DNA of 64,000 bases from Parus major (taxonomy: Eukaryota; Chordata; Aves; Passeriformes; Paridae). The stretch covers positions 18,610,302-18,674,301 of the forward strand of contig NC_031773.1 in assembly GCF_001522545.3 (NCBI RefSeq). Direction: 5' to 3'. Every line of letters begins with the position of its first letter. The first letter of the stretch is position 1. The translations under genes and the position numbers were made by a program. The notes beneath the pieces are model-generated. The model made no database searches. It had not been told where the DNA came from and saw nothing but the letters and a program-made list of their open reading frames with translations. Shown one piece after another: positions 1 through 15,200 of this stretch.

Positions 1-2766
1 CACAGCAGCTTTGGGGGAACAAGGATGAATGGTGGTGCCTTGTTACTGGGAGGAAGTGCTGTCCTGTGGGGTGTGTGGGGATCCTAGAAGGACCAATGAT
101 TAAAAACAAAGGAAAACTCAGATTGCAAAATTGAAATGCTTTGAAAGTTCCACAAGCCTTCTAATTACTTGTTTAGCTACCAGAGGTCAGATCTGTAGAT
201 GTATTTGAGCATCCGTATTCCTCAGTTACTTATTTGTAAAACGGGGACATACAATCCTATCTTGGAGGCTACAGGATTAATACTTGGAGTACCAGGGGAT
301 GTGGGTACCTTCTGCAATGTTAGTGAATATTTTAGCTATCAAAAGCACTAATAGGTACATTTGGATTTGTTTGTTGACGGGATCAAACACAGAAATTTTT
401 GCCCATTTCTTTCAGTAAAAGATGGAACAATCTGTAGCTTGGCACTTCTTTCCCAGTTTCTTTACTAGCTATTCTAATATGTGTGCAGCACATAGAAAAT
501 ACAAAGCAAATTGTACAGACAACTTTTATTTCCCTCTTGCAGTGTCAACATGTTGAGGAAACAAAGTGCTGCTTCTGATTTCTGTATAGCTCAGAAGGAG
601 GAAAACATCCAATAAAAATCTTGTTAAAAATAGTTGACTATGTTGTTATGTGGGTAGGAGCATGAGAGGTTTTTTTGAGGGCTTTTTTATTGATTCAGTT
701 GAATCACTGTCTGAAGAAAGCAAATTTAGACAAGACAGTAAAGGAACCAGTTTAGCCCTACTGTAGGGGGATACTGTTACAAATTGTATGTGTGGTATTT
801 GAATTTTCTCAGTTAATTACCTCACTGAAATTAAACAGGAAAGGCCCTTCTGTTCTTTAACCTGCTAGAAGCCCTGATTTGTGAATGCATGTACCTCTTG
901 TGTTCTTGAGACTGCAAGCTAAGAGAGTTTCAGATGCCTAAATACAAAGCTAGAACCGAAAAAACTTTGGTCGACTAAGGCTATCAAGTATGAAAAATGA
1001 GTTCGTGAGAAGATTTCATGCTAAGAAGTGCTACTAAAGCTGGTTTATAATTGGAGAACTGGAGGGCTGATGTGAAGTAGCATGGCAGGGAGTTCTTCCT
1101 ACTTCTGCTTTGCCAGCCTCTGTGCAGGGTAAGCATTGCTAGATGATGTTGAACTTTTTCTGTGTGTTCCTTTCTGAACTTGCTATTTTGGGGGAAAGAG
1201 AATAATGCCCATGTGCATGGGAAAAATACAGCCCTTCTTTGACAGTACTTTTCTCAGTAGCAATGGCTGTCCTGTGTATGCTGTGGGAGCAAGAAGACCT
1301 TGAGAGAAAGTAGGTACTTAGACATGAATAATGACTAAATTCTAGGTTTGCAGTTTGTTCAGTGGTCTCAAAAATTCCTCTTTGGTTGCCCAGGTAACTT
1401 AAGAGTTGACAAAAGGGCTTCATCTTTTCACACATGTATATATAAACAACTATTTTTAATGGCTTAGTGAATGGCAGGCTCCCCCGGACTAACAAAGATG
1501 CAGTAAGTACAAGAATTACATTTGTATGGAAAAAAGGTGCTTGAGGTGGAGATTCAGCCATCAAGGAGTTCTTTCAAGAAAATTTCAGAGGCAAAGCCTC
1601 ATCTTGCTGGGTTATAAGGAGCATCAGACCCCTCTTTGTTTCTTCTAGCTCCAGGAATCTTGTTGGTAAATTTCTCCTTGAAACAGGAGAATGAATCCCT
1701 GATTAAGACAGTCTTCTGGCAGATAAGAGAACAGAAATACATCCTAATCTCTCATCTTTATGAGCGCCTAAAAGCTGTGTCTCCCAGTGCATCTGAAAGA
1801 AGTGTACTGTTGTGTCTGAGATTTTCAGTATGTGATATATCTCACAAGGGGCTCTTGTAAGGGCCTTTGAGGTAGCTGTAGGAGAGGAATTTGATTGCTT
1901 TCACATGTTCATGCCAAATCTCATGGTAAGTAGAATTTGAGGTTATGAGATATTGCAGTATACATATTATAGAACACTGTACCTAATTGTCTGAATAGGA
2001 TTTTTTTGCCTGTGGCTTTTCAGTTTGGGATTGAATTTCCTTTTGTTCCCTGGCAAGTTCTGCTGACCACCTCTTTTTCACATGCACCTCCTCTAATCTT
2101 CAGTGATCTTTTTCTCCTGGAGGAGCACTGCTGTGTGTTGCACCTCTAAATGACTATGAGAATTCCCTGCTTGCCAAAATTGTTTAAAATTCACCTATGG
2201 GTGAACAAACACAGACAAAGAAGATGTGTTATTACCTTGTGTAATTTCTTTAGGAAAGTAAACTTAAAAAAAAAAAAAGCCCAAAACACAGGCTGGAAAA
2301 TTAAACTGCAAGAAATTTGGAAATGCATGGTTGTAAATTGCTCAGATGGTTGCCAGAATTTGATCTGAATTGGCCCCTTTTCTTGCTGTTGGACATGGTG
2401 GAAAGAAGTACGTACAGATTTGTGCACTTCAGTTGGTTATCTATGTAACAACAAGGTACATTCAGTCTTCTCTCAGAGGCTTTAATTATATTTCAAATAT
2501 CATAGCACACACATACCTTCTGTGAATACATAGATGTATAAGGATAGTGTCTTTCACATGGATGAGCTAGGTCAGCCTGAAGTCCAAGGTATTTGACTAA
2601 TTCCCAAAATATATGGACTTTTGCCCATGTTAATGAGGAGGATGCTGCTAGCTGAGTACCCAGCCTTGTTTGTACTCTGGTAAGTCTAGAGACAGGTCTT
2701 CTGCATGGAAAATTTTACCTCCACTGTAACTTAAGTAATCTAAGCACCTGAAAACAAAAGCGTAGA
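1..2766. other. non-coding sequence upstream of, or in the 5' intron of, TRABD
   Basis: AT-rich sequence without recognisable exons, RNA genes or a CpG island. The short open frames here have no family resemblance. The TRABD 5' non-coding exon and promoter are not visible, so they probably lie left of the window, or the leader exon is too featureless to call. Confidence 0.5.
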
Positions 2767-3546
2767 GTTCCTGGGTAGGAAGGGGTCTTCAAGATCTGAT
2801 TCCAGCCTTCCTGCAGCTGACAGAAACACCTGTCACAAGGGTGCTCCAAGCTCCATTCAGACTGGCCTTGAACTCTCTCACAGGCATAGGGCATCCACAG
2901 CGTCTTTGGGCAACCTGTTCCAGTGCCTCTCCACCCTCACAATAAAGAATGTTTTCCGGATATCTAATCCTAATCTACTCTCTTAGTTTGAAGCCATTCC
3001 CTCTAGTTGTGTTACTACAGTTGTTGTAAAATGTCCCTTTCCATGTTTTTTTTAGGCTCCTTTCAGGTACTGGAAGGCTGCAGTTATGTCACCCCAAAGC
3101 CTTCTCTTTTCCAGGCTGAACAGCCACTATTGTCTCAGCCTTTCCTTACAGTAGAGGTGCTCTAGCCATCTAACCATATTGGTGGTCTCTTCTGGACTCA
3201 GTCCAATAGGTCAGTGTCCTTCCTGTGCTGGGACCCCAGAGCTGGATGCAGCACTGCAGGTGGGGTGTCACCAGAGCAGAGGGACAAAATCACTTCCCTT
3301 TCCCTGCTGCCCGCACTGCTTTGGACGTAGCCCAGGACAGACCTGGCTTTCTGTGCTGCAAGTGCACATTGCCAGGTCACGTCCAGCCTCTCATCCACCA
3401 GCACCCTCAAGTTCTCAGCAGGGCTGTTCTCAGCATGTGCCTTCATCCCCAGCCTATATTGATGATGAGGGGTTGCCCTGACCCAGGTGTAGCACCTTGC
3501 ACTTACCAAACCTCATGAGATTCTCATGGGCCCACTTGTCCTAGAA
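2767..3546 (-). mobile_element. CR1 LINE fragment
   Basis: The plus strand reads as the reverse complement of the avian CR1 3' region: a 'ggcatccacagcgtctttgg' block, then 'gggcaacctgttccagtgcc', 'ccagagctggatgcagcac' and a final 'acccaggtgtagcaccttgc' block in the expected order. The element is therefore in sense on the minus strand. It is diverged and has no intact reverse transcriptase frame; short open frames over 3179-3518 belong to it. Right boundary approximate. Confidence 0.85.
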
Positions 3547-6154
3547 GAAAACAGTGACAGACTTGCCTGTCATTGTGGCTGCCCATTCTCTCATCTGGCC
3601 ATGGAAGTATGGTTCCATGGATTCCCTGCAGAGGCTGGAGCTAGAAACAAACAGCTTGTTTTCTCCAAAGCTAAAGGTCAGTTAAAAACTGGTGCTAGTA
3701 AACATGAGTAAACTTCGAAGAAGATCTCTCCCTCATCCCCACCACTATCAGACATATAATTTAGTCAGTGGTGAGAATCGGATGAGGTTTTCTAAAATGT
3801 CATTTGATGGGAAAAAATACCATGTAGTGCTTCTGTATAGGAGTCTATTCTTTAAAGAAAACTTGCAGTTCATTATTTTGAAGAGTACTCTGTAGATAAG
3901 AGACAAGTTTTCAAATGCCAGCAGGCCTTAATGAAGCTTAGAACTTTAGATTTTATTTAGGGCCAGCTGATTCACTGCCAAAAGAACACAGTGGTATTTT
4001 GTGCACAAGCCAGTTGAGAACCAAGCCCAGAGCTGAGCATCAGAGTATTGGTACTCTCTCAGTGATGCTGTAGTTGAACAAGTATTTTCTCAGAGGGCAG
4101 TTGGTTTCAACATCTCCACTTCATGCTGTTCCTCAAGTTTTGGTGCTGGAGTTCTTCGTGCAGCTGTTTTGATCATCTGAACTAAAAATGCCTTGGTAGA
4201 GTGAGGAGGAAAAGAAATTTTTTTTTAACTGAGCCTGCTTTCCAGTGTGGTTTACTGCCTAAGTCAACAAGTAGTTAAACCCTTCTGTCAGAGACAGGAC
4301 AGGATAAAAAGAGGTGCTGAGTTTACTTAAGCCCACAAAACTGACAGACTGTCTGGAGTGAAGTGTCCATGGGTTGGTGTGTCCCATCAGGTTGCAGGTC
4401 TCAGGGCAGGGGTTTCCTTCTGCTATGCTGCTTTAGATCTGTCCACAGCACTTGTAAATTGTGTAAATACTGAAGCAGAAGAGCAGTTCAGCTTCACCTG
4501 CTATTTCACCTGCTTCACCTGAGCTTATTCTGACATCCATCCAGGTTTCCTTGACTTAACTCCTTGAAAGGCAAGAAGGTTCTGGTTTTAAAATTGCATT
4601 GTGCCTTGTAGCAAAACCACTGGAGTGCTTATGTTGTCTGTGCAATCTTCTTGCGTGGTTCTGAATAGCTTGTTTTGATGAACCTCTTGGACTGTGTGCA
4701 GTGTGTATTTTTTTTTTATTTTAATTTTTTTTTTTAATGTTTGTTTTAATGAGGTATTTGCTTTGAAGCTCAGGAGCTGTGGCTATAGCTGTGGGGCTCT
4801 CTTGGGTTCCATGGGGATTTTGCTCTAGAGACTGTTCAGAAGCCAGGATCTTGGCCGCTCCACTTTGTTCTTACCAAGCCTGCAGCTGTGATCTCAAGTT
4901 TGCTAGCTGACCATGAGCAGTGGACAGCAAGGAGGCACAAATTCCTGGAGTTCCTCTGCTGCATGGAGGGAGACATGCCAGTGGACAGAATTACACTCAC
5001 TTGCTTCATACTGCCCAGGCAAATGCTCTTTTAAAAAAACTTTTTTTTTTCAAGCAAAGATAGAAAGCAAATGTCTTTCTAGAAACCAGAATACAGAGCA
5101 CTAATCCAACTGCAAGGGTCTGTTGTACTTGGGGAAGGCTTGCCATTACATTTGTGTGCTGAAGCATGCTGTTACCCAGATGCCAGCCAGCTTTTCTCCA
5201 GCCTCACCTGACCATAGGGCTGGAGCCAAACTTGTCTGTCCACTCCTCAGAGCGGGACTGCAAATGTATTCCATGAATAAGTTGTTCTGGATTCCTCTTT
5301 CTTTATTTAATAAAATGAAACCATGTTCACACATACTATGAAATAGTTCAAATGAGGTAGCCCAAATGCTGTAGTAAAGAAACAGCACTTTCTTTGAGTG
5401 CTTCAATATTAGTGGGATGGCAGTGAGAATAAGCAGAATGAGCACTAGTCATTATTCAGTGTCTTGTGTAATTGCCTCAGAGTACCACCCAAGTCCAATC
5501 ACAGCACTCTGCCAACTTCAGGGAGAACTTTGGACTTTTAAGATTCCTTCATCCCTATTGTTAAACTAAGTGGAAACCATGTACTAAGGGTTTAGTGAAA
5601 CTTAGTTTCACAGGTTTGTCACACAGATGCTAGCTGACTGATCTTCTAACCCTGGCATATTTATAAATTTGTAGTCACATGATGCAGATAAAACAAATAT
5701 GTATGACTACAATTCAATTTTAGGATTGTGACTGCTCTCCTATTCTGTGCAGCAGTGAAGTCCTAGAAACAGATAATTCCTTAAAATCTGTCTAAAAACT
5801 CTCTTGATGTAGTTCATAAGGACAAGACAGAACTACTGATTAAGCTGAGCAAGATTTTTGCTGTTGCAGAAACTGCGCTCTGGCTTTAGAGCCACCTCAA
5901 GAATCAAACTGAAAAAGACTAGTTTTACCTACTGCTGGAGGAGTTGCTGTTGGTTTGTTGTGGTTTTTTAATAGCAGTAGAGTTGAAGAGGTGACATTTG
6001 TGCCTCCTCAGTTTGCTGCTTTTATTACTTCAACCTTTTTTAGAGACTATAGAGACACATCTTTTTTTTTTTTTCCCCTGGCAGTTCTTGAGCAAGTATT
6101 CTGGGTTATGTCATTAATTTTTAATTCTCTTCCATTTCTTTTTACTTCTTGCAG
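3547..6154. other. non-coding sequence before the first TRABD coding exon
   Basis: Probable intron with several poly-T tracts (near 4709-4737 and 6062-6074). No gene, no CpG island and no further repeat family recognised. It ends in a polypyrimidine tract and cag acceptor at 6152-6154. Confidence 0.4.
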
Positions 6155-6217
6155 TTCTTGTGTGGTTGGTGAAAATAAGCCTACACTACAGGAATGCAAG
6201 AGGAGCAACAGCCTGAG
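6155..6217 (+). CDS. TRABD: TRABD first coding exon (39 nt leader plus 8 codons)
   Basis: A 'ttcttgcag' acceptor ends at 6154; ATG is at 6194-6196 and a phase-0 donor (gtagga) starts at 6218. It encodes MQEEQQPE, similar to the start of human TRABD (MDGEEQQPP). The poor length makes this the least certain exon of the gene. Confidence 0.75.
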
Positions 6218-9200
6218 GTAGGATTTGGAGATGACATTTGTATCTCAGCACAGTTGCAGGGAAGGTCAAGACTTGAATCAGCCAGGTTCTTGCACTCATT
6301 CTTGGGCAAGTTCTGCAAAGTCTTAGGACTCAGAATGCCAATGTGAGACCCCTTTTAAAACGATATGGAGAGCTGAGTGTTATTTTCCTTGATACCTTTA
6401 GGTTCTTTTCAGCTTCTCTTTCCCTCCAGATGCAAAAGCTAAAATGGGTCTTCTCTTACTTGCAAGTGAGGAATTCCATAAAATAGTCTAACCTATGAGA
6501 TTAAACCTTTAGGAGGAAAAAGGTTTTGTAAGTAAATTACAGAAATTGATTATTTATGAATAATCTCATTGTACATGGCTGAAGTTCCTTGCCAGATTAA
6601 ACTGAGATGCTTTTTCTGTCCTTTCATTTCCTTCTCTTCTTCTTTCATATCTGTGTATCTCGAAACCTTTTCCTGGTATAATAGATGGAGCTCAGGAAAT
6701 TTTTATCCTATGAAGTATAAGAATGTCAGTTCTTTTGTCCTGTTAATAAAAAAAAAGACAACAGATTCCTAATGTGGCTTAGTGCTGTGCTCATTGCAGT
6801 GTTCTGATGTTTTGATGACAAAGTCAGCATAAGTGACGGGGTTAATTCCATGTGTTACAGATGGATAAATTTTTCCAAAATATTGTTGTGACTAGACTTA
6901 ATGTATGGAAGCAGTAGAGTCAAGCCATATGTTGTGATCGAAAGCTGAGCTGGTGGTAAATTAGATTTGTGAATGTAATTGCAGTTTGCAGTTGTCAATG
7001 AACAGACTTTTGCTATGTAGTGAAAGGATAATGTGTTGCTGTTGAGTATTTTAAGCTTTGCACTGTAAAGCTGTTGTACTTTTTGAGTTTACTCCATGAA
7101 ATGTATAATAAATTTTTCCTTGCCTTCAGTGGGGCCATAGTAAGACACTCAGGATTTATTTTCTCAAAATTCCTGATTAGCATAATGGAATGCAAGAAGA
7201 AAATAATTACTCTTGTAGAAAGCTCTTAACAACTGGATGTGCTTAGTACAGCCTTGCTTTAAACATTACCAGGTTATGTACAAAGTCAATAAACAGGTCA
7301 TTTTAGCTGAAAAGCTGACAATCCATCAGGAGAGGTTGGCTGCCTGCTTCCTGACTCATCAATATTGTCTGTTCTTTGGAAAGTACTTAAAAGTTGATGG
7401 GTTCTTGTCCCATCTCTAACTTTTTGACTTAATGTTGTTCAGAAATTTCAAATTCTTCCGATAATCATCCTGATAAAACTTTGAATTAAGGTAGTTGTCT
7501 AAAAGTAGTTTATAATTTAGCTTTCCCTTACTCCTGAGTCTTTTCTGCACTAGCTCTGCCTCTCTGGCTTGAATGACATTAGCTGAATGACTGGAATTGT
7601 TTGAATTCTGTGCACGAGTTTTCAAACTTGCCGGCTAATTAAAAATAAGAAAGGTCTTTGTTAGCTAAAGACCTATGTCATATACTTCCAGGGATAATAT
7701 CTAAGAGTCAGTCTTCAGGAATCTTTTCAATTGCCTTCTGTTCCTTTAGAAAGCAAAACTCTGCAGATGCCTTATATCTTTTTGACTTTGATTGGATAAA
7801 GTCACCACGCACATGAACTTTCTAAGATTTGATGTACATATTGTGTAATTGCCTTATTCCAACAAATATTTGGCATTACTCTTCTAGAATGGATGTGTTT
7901 AGTCTTGTGAGTACTGATGAACTTTGTCAGACTCCTGACAGACTAATTCTGACTGGTAGTTGAGTCAAGTGATATAAAATAATCAGTGCACATTTTAGTT
8001 TTCAACACAGAAAGTGCTGTGGTAGTGTTAGAGATAAATTTGGGGTTTTTTATATGAAATCCCATTTATTTTATAACTCCATGTTGGGTATAAATATTAT
8101 CTCTTAAAACAGGCATGAAGTAGTTAGTTTTTAATATGTTCTTGCTCATACTCAGGCAGTTAGAAAAAATAGTTGTAAAACCACAGATGGTTTTTAACTG
8201 TGACACTGCTTAATTTATTTACTTGCTTGAATATTATCAGTAGGCTCAAATTGAGTAAACTCACAAAGGAAAAGATGTATTAAAACATTTCATTATAATT
8301 CCCAGCCTCCTTTTGAATTTGTTTCATACAGGCTGCTGCAGATCCAATGTCGTCCTCTGATGCACCAGAAGATGGCCCAAAGGAAACATCAAGTGTATCA
8401 CAGAATATCTGTATGTTTCTGGTTTGACTGGGGAGGGTGTACCGTACTGGAAGGGTATTAAACTAAATGTCCTTGCCTTTTCCTTACCTAAACAGTCAGG
8501 GCTGTTAGCAAAAAAGGGAGATGCTAATGAAGTCATAGCTGATTTAATCTGTTCTTTATTTGTTTCAAGGCCCAATTGTGTAAATCAAATTTAGAAAGAG
8601 CAATGACATATTGATTGTCAGTTTGCTGATCCCATACTTTCAAAAGTAAATATGTTTAGATTTAATAGATACACTCAGCTATTATTTTAAGCTCAGTTAT
8701 TGCTTTCTAAGCCAGTGATGCATAAGCATGTGTTTGCTTTGACAGTCTGGCATTTAGTGATACAATGTTGTCCTAAGTGGAATGCTTTTGCCCATGCTAG
8801 CATGAAAATGTTTTGGCAAGCCTGCGAGATGTGGCAATAGAAGTATTCCAACCAAAACTGTCTTGTTAAGCCCAGGAAGAGTATATTTTCTTACCTGTTA
8901 CTGGTAGGATCAGATAATGACAAGCATTTCTTAAGAGGAAAAACACTAAAGTTTCTTAGGATTTGCTTTGTGTATATTGATACGCTGTTGTGATATTAAG
9001 TATACAGTGCTCATTTATAACAATAGGAACGTTCAGATTGTGCTTTTCGGCAAAGAATGGCTCTGATCCACCTTAGGGCAAATTAGTGTATAACAGCAGC
9101 ATTGCTGAATAACTCCTAGGGATCTCAGCTTTCATGGGAGCAAACAGAACCTTGACTAAAGCTATGGGAGGTGTATGCAGACCTAAAGAAGCAGATTAAA

Positions 9201-12200
9201 TTTTTATGTTGCTTTTTTCTCCAGATATAGAAGTTGGTTCAATAAAAACCATAGCTTCTCCTGAGAATGTTTTCCTTAATTGTGTCCTAAATTACAACAT
9301 CTGGTACTGTACCATTACCGCATTTTCTCTTCACATGAAATGTTATTCAGTCCAATTCTGAATATATGTGTAAGGTGAAAGCTTGAAAAATAAGTAGTAA
9401 TTATACCCTTTAAGGGTTACCAAATATGTAAAAACCACTTTCCTCTGGGGGAAATCTGAGCCATAAATGGCTTTAGGCTAGGAAAGTATTTGAGACAGGT
9501 ATTAGACACACTTCCCCATATACTATATTCTCCATTAGGCATCCACTTTTGACCATAGGAGAAGGTGGGATATTTGCTTAGGCGGCTTTTTGTTGATCTG
9601 CTATGGCTGCTTTTATAATTATGTGACTGACAATGCTACAAATGCAACAGCCTTACCTCTTCTTCCTTTTTCAGTCATGTTTTCCTTACCTCCTCCTTAG
9701 CATCACCAGCTGTTGTGGCAGCAACATTGTCATAGCTCAGGCAGTACTGATTGCAGCACACCATGTTCTTGGGTATTGACCATGAAGTGGTATGCTGCTA
9801 AAATGCTAAGAGGGATGTTGAGGAATTGCTTTTGGTTTTTTGGTTTGGGTTTTCTTTTATTTGTTTGGTTTTCTTTTAATTTGGTGGGTTTTTTGTTTGC
9901 TTGTTTTTGGTTTGGGTTTGTTGTTTTTTTTACAGAAAGTCTTACAAGATTAGTATTTGTGGGACAGAACTGGGGCCAGAGCCACACAGTTCAACCAGGT
10001 TAATATAATGAATATGTGGTAGGAAGCTGTAATTTATCTGCATCTTTGACATCCTGCCTACAAACTGTTCACTAATCTTTTTTTTTTTTCCCCCCTGGGC
10101 TTATGATCCTATTCCAGGCTTCTGGAGACCACTTGAGACCTCTGCTAACTTGTGCAGCAGCTTGCCAGAGAAAGAGAGTTGGTTGGAAACAAAACTCTGC
10201 TTTCCTGCTTGATCCTTTTTTTCCTAAGATGCATTACAGCTTAAAGATTACTCATTCAAAGCAACTTTAATTTCCCATTGATGTAGAGTTAAAGGTTCTC
10301 TGTCTCAGTCAATGAAGCTATCTGGCATTTAACGAGCAACTGTGGTGGAGTTGATAGATCCTCCTATTCTCCATACAGCAAGCTTGACATAGAGAAGCTA
10401 AACTCACATTGTACCATTTTGATCTTTAATAGTTGTTGGACCTAGGGAAGAATGATTGGATTCCTGACCTAAATACCTCTTGAGGTGTAATTTTCCTTTG
10501 TGTACTGATCCCTGGTGTGTTAATCACAGAAAAGGCTAAGGTTGGTGCTGTAGGGATCCTATTTGTGCCAATATGTGCAGGTACCTTTGCCATCATATTC
10601 ACACCAGTGTCCATGTGTTGCAATCATTTATATAGATAAGAATTCCAAAATGGAACACTTTGGGTTTAGAATTTTAAAAATGCCTTTTTTCTATTCTTTT
10701 TTTTTTTTTTTTTCCTCTAATTTAGTGTAAACCTTTTCTAAGTATTCTTTGCTTCTCTGTCCACCTCACCTGCCACACAGCTTCTCTCTTTCCCTTACTG
10801 AACTGCGTGGACAACCTGTCCCAGTGTCCACAGGGTAGGATACCTGGACTGAGACCCATGCTTGGAGGCAGCCTCTCCAGTGATGGCACTCTCAATGATG
10901 TAGCTTCAGAATTGAATGTAAGATTACAGTGGTAAATCAATGGCCTTGTAGCTCTGCTCTGCTGTTTAGTGGCGACATTTTTATTTTCTGTCTTACTTAC
11001 CTGCACTTTGTATCATGTGTGCTTTTCTTTTCTATTTTTCTTTACATTTATAGCTGATGCAGATGCATTTAAAATTCTCCTGGAGATGAAGTTGAAGAAG
11101 AGGCAGAAAAGGCCTGCTTTACCAAGCACTGTGACTGAGCTTGACACTGAGGATGGTTCTAAAGTGTATGTGGTTGGAACAGCTCACTTCAGTGACAGCA
11201 GCAAAAAGGATGTAGTAAAGGTAAATACTCAGTGCGAGCCCTTCAGCAGCATCTTTATAATGTTTCAGCTGAGCTCTACATAGCATGAAGTCCAGCTCTC
11301 TGACTTGGTTCTGTGCTGTAACCTTCTGGCTCTATTTTTTCTAGTTGGCTGTTGGCTAACAGCACTATGGGATCAGAGGCAGACACATTACAGTAATAAT
11401 TTTTGATGCAATTCATTGCTCTCCCTACTCAAATAGTTTTATTTGCCTTTCAATAAAAAAGGCAGATACAGTGCCAGTGTTGAAAGTAGAAATCTCACTA
11501 GTGAAGCTTATGTTGCCTGGATCATATTTGGCTGTAAAACAATGCCACACAAAACTTGGATTCCATTCTTAGGCTGCAAATAGGTCTGAAGCCCTAGTAA
11601 AAGTAGGAACTATTTCAAGTACCTCCTGCAAACTCTGCAGTTTAGAGTGGCTTTATTCAGGAGCTAGAGGGGGAGGAATATTGTAAGAATCAGGGTTGAC
11701 AATTCTGCACAAAGTGTATTCTAACTCAGACTGAAAAATACCACAGAGTAAAGTAAAATTAATTTTGTGATTGTGAAAAATTTAATGTGAAGTGTTTCTT
11801 CCTGGCTCACTTTCCCAGCGATATGTTCACCATTATCTTGTCCTAAAGTGCCCAGTAACTAAGACATTTTACTGTCACCTTCCTTAATAATTTTGTCAAT
11901 GCATAGTTATTTGGAGAACTCTTATTTACTATTCTACTGATTTTTAAATTGAAAATTATTATTGGAATGTGCTTTTAAGGTCCCTTTTCTCTTTCAAGTG
12001 TTGATATTGGCTGCATTTCTGTTAATTCTGTTCTAAAGCAATATAAATAAATTCATCTTTTTCAGACAATACAAGAAGTGCAGCCTGATGTAGTTGTGGT
12101 GGAACTGTGCCAGTACAGAGTTTCTATGTTAAAGATGGATGAAAAGACATTATTAAAAGAAGCCAAAGAAATAAATCTGGAAAAACTTCAACAAGCTATA

Positions 12201-15200
12201 AAGCAGGTATGATTCCTAGAGTGAGAATTAAGGGTTTATGTTAAGAGCAATTTGTCAAATTGCAATCATAACCAATGTTCCCACTATCTGGCAACCTAAT
12301 ACTGTTGATGTAGGTGAGAATACCATAACAGTGGCAAAACTAGGTTTGGGAGATTTTTCTGTTTTCAGATGGAGCATTGAGGACTTTCTTTTCACAATGG
12401 GGGTTGGTTGGGAGAATTTTTGACCTTAACAGGAATCCTCCTGCATTTAACAGCTGCTCCATTTGCAGGACACAAGTCTAACTTTGCAATTGTAATGCTC
12501 TGCTAATATATTTAAATGTGATTATTATTCCTGCAATCTGCATCTGTATCACAACTATTTAAAGGGCACTTAATTTTGCTATTTTCTGTTTAACTGCATT
12601 CCTTCTTCATCCTGATGTGTTGCTCTTTAATTCCTACCTAGTCACTTGTCTTTTGAGTAGTTTCTAATTGACAAATAGGCTTTGAAGAGGAATTCTGAAA
12701 AATTTAGGCTAAAAAGTGTGGGATTCTATTCATATTATAACTACTCTGGCAGTTTGATGTGGACGTATCGGGATGTGTGTGCAAAAAAAAAGTCCTGTAT
12801 TTTTTCAGTTCTACCTAGCTAACTTGCATTTAAGTAATTTTAAGCTAGGCACAGTTAAACAACACAAAGTTGACTTAAAAATGACAGGATACTTGTTTAG
12901 AATGGCAGTGTGTGGTCAATAGTAAAAAGTATCAGTGTCCAGTTGGATGAAGAAATTCATAGATTGTTATTTTGATTGTGTGGTAACTGTATATCGGAAT
13001 TGCTTTATTGATGTAATTGGGGAAATTCCAGGACTGCACCCTGATGGGAATATAATCTACATGGATGCAGAAGCACTTGCAGTGGCTTGGGGCTGTGCAG
13101 TGTGTATGCTCACACAGGGTCTCAGAGCAGGCTTTCTGACACACAGAGTTAGGCAATAATGCATCTTTCCTGTTTTCTTTATTTATGCCCTATCAAAGGA
13201 AAAAACACTGCAAAACACTTGCATATTGCATGAATTGCTGCATCTATCTGTTTATTTTGGGTAAAGTGGATTACTCTGATGCGTGTAGCCAAAATGCATG
13301 TTTACAACAGCTGGAACCGCTCAGCTAGGGGGCTGCTGACCTTGGGAACGGGCACAGAAACTTTTTCTTCTTTATGTTAATGCTAAGTGCAACATTTTGT
13401 GTTGTGTTAAGGGGAAAGGGACAGTGAAAACAAAATAGCAGACTTCTTTTTCTCTGTGATGTAAATTCATGTTGGCAGCTTTGCAGTTACCACTTCCTAC
13501 CAGGGCATGAAGTGATCTTGTGTGCAGACAGTAGAAAACTCAGACTCTATTGGCTCCAAAGCCAGAGAATACTGTGAGGATCCTTCCTATTCTTGCAGTT
13601 CAGTATTAGTCTCCTTTACTTTATTTGCAGGAATAATGCAAATAATAAAATATGAACACTGGGCCTTTTAAAGAATGTATTTCTCTATGGTCTCAACCAA
13701 AAAATCCTCCAACCTCTCCTGTTGGAATCACTAACAGGATTATATAGGGAAAACCAGGAAGAACAATCCAACTGTCTCATGCCAAATTATAGTGTGTTTT
13801 TCTCTGATAAAAATCAGACCAGTTTGTAAGTTGCTCAGTTATGCCTTAGTTGCCTCCTCTCATTGAAGTGAGACAGGCCCAAAAGCTACAGTAAAAGTCA
13901 AAACTGCTTTCAACTTTCATCCTTGAGTTTGGAAATGAGAAATAAAAACCCAAATGGTGTCTTTTTATAATCACTTACATAAATATTAAGCACTAAAATT
14001 TGATTTCATTGCTCTTAATTGAAGCTGGAAGCTGAGCAGAATGTTGGCATGAAACATATGTATTTGCAATGGGTTACTGCTATCCACAGCTTAGCAAGTA
14101 AATGCTGCAGGTTAAAACCAGACTTCCTTTAGCTCCTCCTTGAATTTCAAAACCCTTACGGTTGTTTGCAATGAAGTACCTGTTTGCTTTCCATTAAGCA
14201 AAGCAACATGGTGCAGAACTGGTATCTGGCTCAAATGTGGATAACCTGGAGATGTGCAGTACTGATATGACAGGTTCTCTTATCTTCTCCCTGGCTTCCT
14301 GGTTCCACTATCCCTTCTGTGTCCATAGGTTGAGTAGGGCTGGGTGTTTGCTACATCATCTCCCAGCAGCTGTCAGATTGTTACTCTTGGCACAGCAGAG
14401 CCCTTGAGAAACCTTGCTCTCGGAACAGAATAGAAAGTGAGCTAGTGACAGCCAAATTGCAGTTCAGCCTCTTTCTGTCTGAAGTTACCTGTGCAGAAAT
14501 ATATTGTAATGTTGGTTCTGGCTAGTGAAAAAAGCTCATCTTTTGCACTGTGTGATACAGCTCTGCATGTTTAGGTAACCCACAGGGATAGTCCTCTTAA
14601 ATAAAACAGATAGAACATGAATTGATAGATGATAGGTACATCCATAAGGACAGGAGCAGGCTGCTGTTCACTTGCTACCTTCACTTGTGTTTTGAAGTCT
14701 AACTGCCAGTGGTCTTGCAGCAGTAGGAAAACCAGTTCCAGGCTCCAGGTGTCAAGGCTGTGCTGCCTTCCTTCATGGGAATTAAGGTTTTTACAAGAAT
14801 TGCAAATGAAAGTACACATGGCTTGTTTCTTCTCGATCAGTGACTTGTAATGCAGTCAAAGAGTAGCTCCAAGGCCCCCTGCATAAGCTGTGTTCCCATA
14901 CACAGTGTAAGTGTTCTTTGCCTGAGTATTGCTCTCTCCTCCTGCCCTTTTCACTGTCTGTGCTAGTTGTGTGTCCAGTAATGTATCTTCCCTCAGTCAT
15001 CCTTGCCCAAGCTTCATGAGTATTTAGTGTGTTTAATCTCTTCTCGTATGTTTGGTATTTCTTTGCACATTTTCTACTTGAAGAATCTTGTTTTCAAGGC
15101 AGGAGTCTGCTAAAAACTGTACAGCAGTGCTTTCATGTTCTGTTATTGTTCCTTTCCCGTTAATCTCTTCTTGCTTTCTGACTCCTATTGAACATTGAGC

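Noticed and set aside
3179..3518. Three overlapping open frames near 3.2-3.5 kb
   Set aside because: They lie wholly in the CR1 fragment and do not encode its reverse transcriptase intact.
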